IMG/VR virus record: IMGVR_UViG_3300044966_000113 | Span: 1-23,651 of that record | Direction: 5' to 3' (one strand) | DNA from: a virus | Length of the DNA: 23,651 nucleotides | Made by a program: the position numbers and the translations under genes | Notes under the pieces: generated by a model | Database searches by the model: none | The model's input: only the letters and a program-made list of their open reading frames with translations | Told to the model about the DNA's origin: nothing | In this document: piece after piece, positions 20,655 to 23,651 of the stretch | How the letters are laid out: every line of letters starts with the position of its first letter | How positions within the stretch are numbered: the first letter of the stretch is position 1

Positions 20655-21629
20655 TTAGGCTGGTACAGCCAAAGCGTAAGCGCCGGATGCGTTAGCAGCC
20701 GATGAAGACGCGGCAGTGCGCAGAGCCTTCACGCCGTACAGAGTGTCAGCAGTGAACAGGGTACCGAGGTATTCCTGCTTGTACTGAGTCTGCGAACGGA
20801 TGCCGATCTGCTCAACCAACACCATCGAGTCCTTGTGACCCATCAGGCAGATACGGTCAGTCGCAGTGTTACCAGCGCCAGTGTCGGCGTTGGAAGAAGC
20901 GAACACAGCCATACCGTACAACTGACCGATTTCACCGTTGCGGATAGCGTCGCCGTTGCCGATGAACGCTTGCTCGGTGTAACGGGCCAGACCCATCAGG
21001 GTGTTGCGGCTCGAAGGAGGGATCAGGAAGAAACGACCGTCCATAGGAACGTCGTTGTCGTCCAGGCGCTGGATGGTGCGGCGGATAGCAGCATCAGTCA
21101 AAGCAGCAGCGTTGGAGCTGGTGCTGTTGTAGGCAGTGGTGCCGTCCGAACCAACAAAAGCCTTTGTGGAGCTGGCGCTGGTTGCGTAGTCGTCAGTGCC
21201 GATGGTAGCGCCGTTGAAGGCGCGGCCCAACTGAACCAAGTCAGTGTCGAGGCGGCGAGCCAAGGCATAACCAGCGTCTTCTGTGTAGAAGGAACGCAGC
21301 GATGTCAGGGATTGCACTTCAACAATGTCTTCGATCAAGCGGCTGTATTCAAAGTGCTTGTTGATGAGCACCTGAATCTGGGTGTCGCTCTCTGCAATCA
21401 GAGTCACGGCATCAGTAGCGGCTTTGGCCGAGGCGTTGCCACGGGCTGGGCTAGGGATGTTGACGGTATCACCCTTCTTGCCTTTGAAAGACATCTTCTT
21501 GACCAGGTTGGCCAAGACGAGGTTTTTCTTGTAAGAAGCCACGATTTCATCAGACCAGATTTCTGGGATGAAGTTCGCTGCGGAGGTGGTGGTTACCGAA
21601 TTGGTGGGGGAAAAAGCGGTGTTTGCCAT
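20655..21629 (-). CDS. Major capsid protein (HK97-type fold expected)
   Basis: A 324-residue protein beginning MANTAFSPTNSVTTTSAANF, with PEIWSDEIVASYKKNLVLAN in the N-terminal arm, KGKKGDTVNIPSPARGNASA, then HFEYSRLIEDIVEVQSLTSL and the spine-helix-like region EDAGYALARRLDTDLVQLGR. A later segment has VPMDGRFFLIPPSSRNTLMG and GEIGQLYGMAVFASSNAD, typical of phage major capsid proteins. TTGGAGC precedes the ATG. It follows a scaffold-like gene and is followed by a terminator-like hairpin, as expected for the most abundant virion protein. Role is confident; the exact capsid family is not determined. Confidence 0.92.
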   Translation of the reverse strand: MANTAFSPTNSVTTTSAANFIPEIWSDEIVASYKKNLVLANLVKKMSFKGKKGDTVNIPSPARGNASAKAATDAVTLIAESDTQIQVLINKHFEYSRLIEDIVEVQSLTSLRSFYTEDAGYALARRLDTDLVQLGRAFNGATIGTDDYATSASSTKAFVGSDGTTAYNSTSSNAAALTDAAIRRTIQRLDDNDVPMDGRFFLIPPSSRNTLMGLARYTEQAFIGNGDAIRNGEIGQLYGMAVFASSNADTGAGNTATDRICLMGHKDSMVLVEQIGIRSQTQYKQEYLGTLFTADTLYGVKALRTAASSSAANASGAYALAVPA

Positions 21630-21650
21630 GTTAAAAGCTCCAAAGTTTAA

Positions 21651-22382
21651 TTACCGTACACGCCCTTCAGAGTACGCCTGCATGATTTCATCACTCAGTG
21701 TTTCGTACCTTGACGGGTCTGTCATCTTGAGACGAATGAGGTCGGCCCTTCGATAGACTCGTTTTGAACTCTCGCCAGATCCACCTACATCGACTTGCGC
21801 GGCTTTCATGCTCTTGGTCCGTGCAGCGGTACTCGCCTGATCGGATTCCTTGGCCTTAACGCCGCGAAGTTGTTTGAAGGTGGACAACAATTCATTGGCC
21901 GAATCATAGTCAAACTCACCGTCGGCTTTTGCGTAGAGTCCCAGTCGCACGGGTGAAGACTTCACCCAGTTTTGGAACTCAGAATCATTGACCACTTGGG
22001 AGTAGTCGGGGTGATCCTGCACCAGCTTTTGCTGAATCTGCATCCGTTTGAAATCTTGGCCAGCTTGGCGGGCCGCAACAACATCGGGATGTCTATCAAT
22101 GGTCGATTGAACTGCTTTTTGAGGGTTCTCAAAAAAGTCAACTTCAGGTTCTTCCTCCTGAATACGCTGCTGCTTAGACCCGAGGTTTTGCTTGAGCAAC
22201 TCGTCTGCCAATTTACGGACTTCGCCGACCTCTTGGGCCTGCTTGCCAATCAGCTTTTCAGCCTCTTGGTGCATCCGTACAACTTCTTCCAAACTTTTGG
22301 CCCTGTATTTTTCAGGAAGTTCGGATTTAGCTTCTTCAATTTCGAGTTCGCCTAGCGGCTCAGATTCATTGTCAATCAACAT
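21651..22382 (-). CDS. Capsid scaffolding protein
   Basis: A 243-residue acidic, helix-rich protein directly upstream of the capsid gene. The N-terminal part (MLIDNESEPLGELEIEEAKS) is acidic; SLEEVVRMHQEAEKLIGKQA is a coiled coil; the C-terminus has RRADLIRLKMTDPSRYETLS followed by DEIMQAYSEGRVR, a positively charged helical end typical of scaffolds that bind coat protein, and a motif shared by many podovirus-type scaffolds. It would shape the procapsid and then leave. No protease domain is visible. Gap of 21 bases to the capsid gene. Confidence 0.85.
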   Translation of the reverse strand: MLIDNESEPLGELEIEEAKSELPEKYRAKSLEEVVRMHQEAEKLIGKQAQEVGEVRKLADELLKQNLGSKQQRIQEEEPEVDFFENPQKAVQSTIDRHPDVVAARQAGQDFKRMQIQQKLVQDHPDYSQVVNDSEFQNWVKSSPVRLGLYAKADGEFDYDSANELLSTFKQLRGVKAKESDQASTAARTKSMKAAQVDVGGSGESSKRVYRRADLIRLKMTDPSRYETLSDEIMQAYSEGRVR

Positions 22383-22434
22383 ATTTATGTTCCTGCCAAA
22401 ATGGTTGTAGGATAATCAACTCGGCGCTGGGCGC

Positions 22435-22662
22435 TTATGAGTTGGCTTTGCGCTCGGCGCTCAACTTCTCAGTGTGTCTGTTCTCAAACCGTCCGTAAGC
22501 GGAGGGAAAGTGCCCAGACCAACCTTCAAGGTTGAACTTCGGTGCGCTTATGATGCGGTGGGCAAGCCCCCCACACCCACACTGCACGCTGGCGGTCTCA
22601 TAATCCACCAGTGCCTCAGTGCGCTGCCCGCAATTGCAGGCAAATTCAAACATTCTTTTCAT
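22435..22662 (-). CDS. Zinc-ribbon protein (FmdB-like), 75 aa
   Basis: Starts MKRMFEFACNCGQRTEALVD; the Cys pairs FACNCG (C9, C11) and QCGCGG (C28, C30) form a likely zinc ribbon, followed by AHRIISAPKFNLEGWSGHFP, the usual follow-on of small FmdB-type phage proteins, and a basic C-terminal tail. An in-frame second Met lies three residues in. GAGGA is present before the first ATG. Overlaps the upstream gene by 17 bases. Its role in phages is unknown, though it frequently lies near capsid and packaging genes. Confidence 0.82.
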   Translation of the reverse strand: MKRMFEFACNCGQRTEALVDYETASVQCGCGGLAHRIISAPKFNLEGWSGHFPSAYGRFENRHTEKLSAERKANS

Positions 22663-22885
22663 TCAAATCCTCGTATGCTCGTTCGCTGACCCCTTTCAGG
22701 GTTTTCAGCCAAGTCAGGATAGAAATCTCGCCTTTGCGAAATTGTAGACTTTTTTCATCCGCAATGGTAGAGACGTTGTTCATCGCGTCTAACATTGTCT
22801 CTACGTCTTCCATCAGGTCAAGCCAGCCATCCTGGGAGAACAGGTCAAACCTGGCTTCGTAATACTTTTGTAGTTCTGGTGTCAT
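22646..22885 (-). CDS. Conserved hypothetical helical protein, 79 aa
   Basis: I start this at the ATG at 22885 (MTPELQKYYEARFDLFSQDG), 7 bases after the endolysin stop; a TTG further upstream overlaps the endolysin gene. The chain is all helical with acidic character (WLDLMEDVETMLDAMNNVST; GEISILTWLKTLKGVSERAY). I recognise it only as a type often found in the capsid region of aquatic phages; small size and helical hairpins would fit a packaging or portal helper, but there is no motif to prove it. Confidence 0.75.
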   Translation of the reverse strand: MTPELQKYYEARFDLFSQDGWLDLMEDVETMLDAMNNVSTIADEKSLQFRKGEISILTWLKTLKGVSERAYEDLNEKNV

Positions 22886-22892
22886 GTGTTTC

Positions 22893-23396
22893 TCACGATA
22901 GGAATAAAGCAATCTCGGCCTTGCGGCGGCGCACCAGACCCGGCAGCACCTTGCCTCCAGCCTTGGACCAAGCTAAGAACGCCTCCGCAGCGCCCTCCCA
23001 GTCTTCCCGCAGAATCTTCTGCCGGATAGTGCTGCGCTGGAAGTTGCCCGAGCCTACATTGAAGGCCAGAGCGACGCAAGCGTCAAACTTGCGCTGATGG
23101 CCATCCAGATTGGGAGCAAGTCGAAGAACACTGCGTTCAAAAGAGACGAGATCATCTTTGAAAATCTCAACCAGTTCCTCTTTCGACCAGACCCGGCTGT
23201 CCTCGGGTTTGAGTTGGTAGTCATCACGGATCATCCCGGTGTATGTTCCTGTACGCACGTTGGGCAGGCGCAACTGATCGCCATACATGGCATGGCCCCA
23301 CCCAACAGTCCAGATTTTTGCACTGCATTTGTAGGGCTTGTTTCGGTAGCCCTCAAATTCGTGCATCAAGTGGATGCCTTTGTCAGAAGTTTTCAC
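22893..23396 (-). CDS. Endolysin, GH24 lysozyme (T4-type)
   Basis: A 167-residue muramidase that should cleave the N-acetylmuramic acid to N-acetylglucosamine bond of peptidoglycan at the end of infection. The catalytic pattern E-x8-(D/C)-x5-T is present as E15, C24, T30 (FEGYRNKPYKCSAKIWTVGW), with GWGH (32-35). The second position is Cys, an accepted variant of the family. Later NVGSGNFQRSTIRQKI and PGLVRRRKAEIALF are the conserved C-terminal helices of GH24. There is no N-terminal signal or membrane anchor (MKTSDKG), so release should need a holin; the adjacent upstream gene may supply it. Overlaps that gene by 4 bases. Confidence 0.93.
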   Translation of the reverse strand: MKTSDKGIHLMHEFEGYRNKPYKCSAKIWTVGWGHAMYGDQLRLPNVRTGTYTGMIRDDYQLKPEDSRVWSKEELVEIFKDDLVSFERSVLRLAPNLDGHQRKFDACVALAFNVGSGNFQRSTIRQKILREDWEGAAEAFLAWSKAGGKVLPGLVRRRKAEIALFLS

Positions 23397-23651
23397 TTCT
23401 TGCTCCAGCCGCGTGACCCGAACCAGAAGCCGATCACGCCACCAAGCATCGCCATCTCATCGGCGCTGAACAGCAGGTCGGCATACTTCACAACATCGTC
23501 AATGCTGGTGATCAGGTCAGGATGGTTCCACAAGTAGACCGCCATGAAAGCGTTGATGGCGCACAGCTCAAACACAAAGATGTATGTCACCGTGGGGCGC
23601 ACAGTGCCCACGTAGTTAGCCACCCATGTGGATGCCTTGGCAAGCACTGCC
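23393..23651 (-). CDS. Holin-like small membrane protein (5' end cut by the window)
   Basis: The frame is open to the right edge, so the N-terminus is missing. The visible part has a hydrophobic segment TYIFVFELCAINAFMAVYLW, a polar loop (NHPDLITSIDDVVKYADLLF), and a second hydrophobic stretch (MAMLGGVIGFWFGSRGW) ending in a basic SKK tail. The WFGSRGWSKK ending and the upstream VANYVGTVRPTVTY pattern resemble three-transmembrane phage holins. It overlaps the endolysin start by 4 bases, which is the usual holin-endolysin arrangement. Call depends on context; no family search was possible. Confidence 0.7.
   Translation of the reverse strand, partial: AVLAKASTWVANYVGTVRPTVTYIFVFELCAINAFMAVYLWNHPDLITSIDDVVKYADLLFSADEMAMLGGVIGFWFGSRGWSKK

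Noticed and set aside
22421-22435. GCGC-CCA-GCGC inverted repeat between zinc-ribbon and scaffold genes
   Set aside because: Only a 4-bp stem with a 3-base loop and no U-tract; too weak to call.
1-23651. tRNA genes, integrase, repressor, toxin-antitoxin pair
   Set aside because: No frame with the relevant motifs and no cloverleaf was noticed in the few intergenic gaps; absence was judged by eye only.

Overview
The window is part of a tailed-phage (Caudoviricetes) genome. Genes are packed almost end to end, many start codons overlap the previous stop as ATGA, there are no rRNA, tRNA or metabolic genes, and a complete phage replication set sits beside a capsid, neck, tail and lysis set. Three consecutive Ala/Gln-rich internal-virion (DNA-ejection type) proteins, a tubular-tail adaptor and nozzle pair, and no visible tape measure or sheath suggest a short-tailed podovirus-type particle. 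Small families such as the Cys-rich CCDDFGDC protein and the WNDCR-motif protein, with the GC-rich codon use, suggest a Gram-negative host, perhaps a freshwater Burkholderiales bacterium; this is inference. No integrase or repressor is visible. Terminase and portal are also missing, so the genome is incomplete here.

There are four transcription blocks. (1) 1-958, + strand: three small unknown genes and a possible 18-codon ORF, ending in a strong hairpin terminator at 944-969. (2) 7880-969, - strand: the replication operon, in transcription order two small unknowns, a Cas4/RecB-like PD-(D/E)XK nuclease (DUF2800), an Enc34-type single-strand-binding protein (DUF2815), a Dam-like adenine methyltransferase, a family A DNA polymerase with proofreading domain, and a primase-helicase. 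(3) 7967-11312, + strand: an 'ANARLI-APE' family protein, a minimal VRR-NUC nuclease, a SNF2-type helicase and eight very small, translationally coupled genes. (4) 23651-11316, - strand: late genes, in order a holin-like membrane protein, GH24 endolysin, small unknown, zinc-ribbon protein, scaffold, major capsid protein, putative capsid accessory protein, four small (mostly basic) proteins, a small beta-rich protein, tail adaptor, tail nozzle, tail fibre, cupin, and three internal virion proteins.

The replication genes make a nearly self-sufficient replisome: primase-helicase, polymerase, SSB and nuclease, plus helicase and VRR-NUC on the opposite strand. Blocks 2 and 3 are fired from one compact divergent control region (7881-7966) whose predicted -35 boxes overlap, and the + transcript would start almost at the ATG. 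Late expression appears to be graded by two hairpins after the capsid gene. Blocks 3 and 4 converge with stop codons 3 bases apart and no visible terminator.

I did not find a clearly new multi-gene system such as a CRISPR array, retroelement or toxin-antitoxin pair. The best leads are the divergent control region, the eight-gene small-protein cassette, the run of small basic proteins between head and neck genes, a hendecad coiled coil in an ejection protein with a fresh DNA-level duplication, and an antisense-oriented terminator between primase and polymerase.
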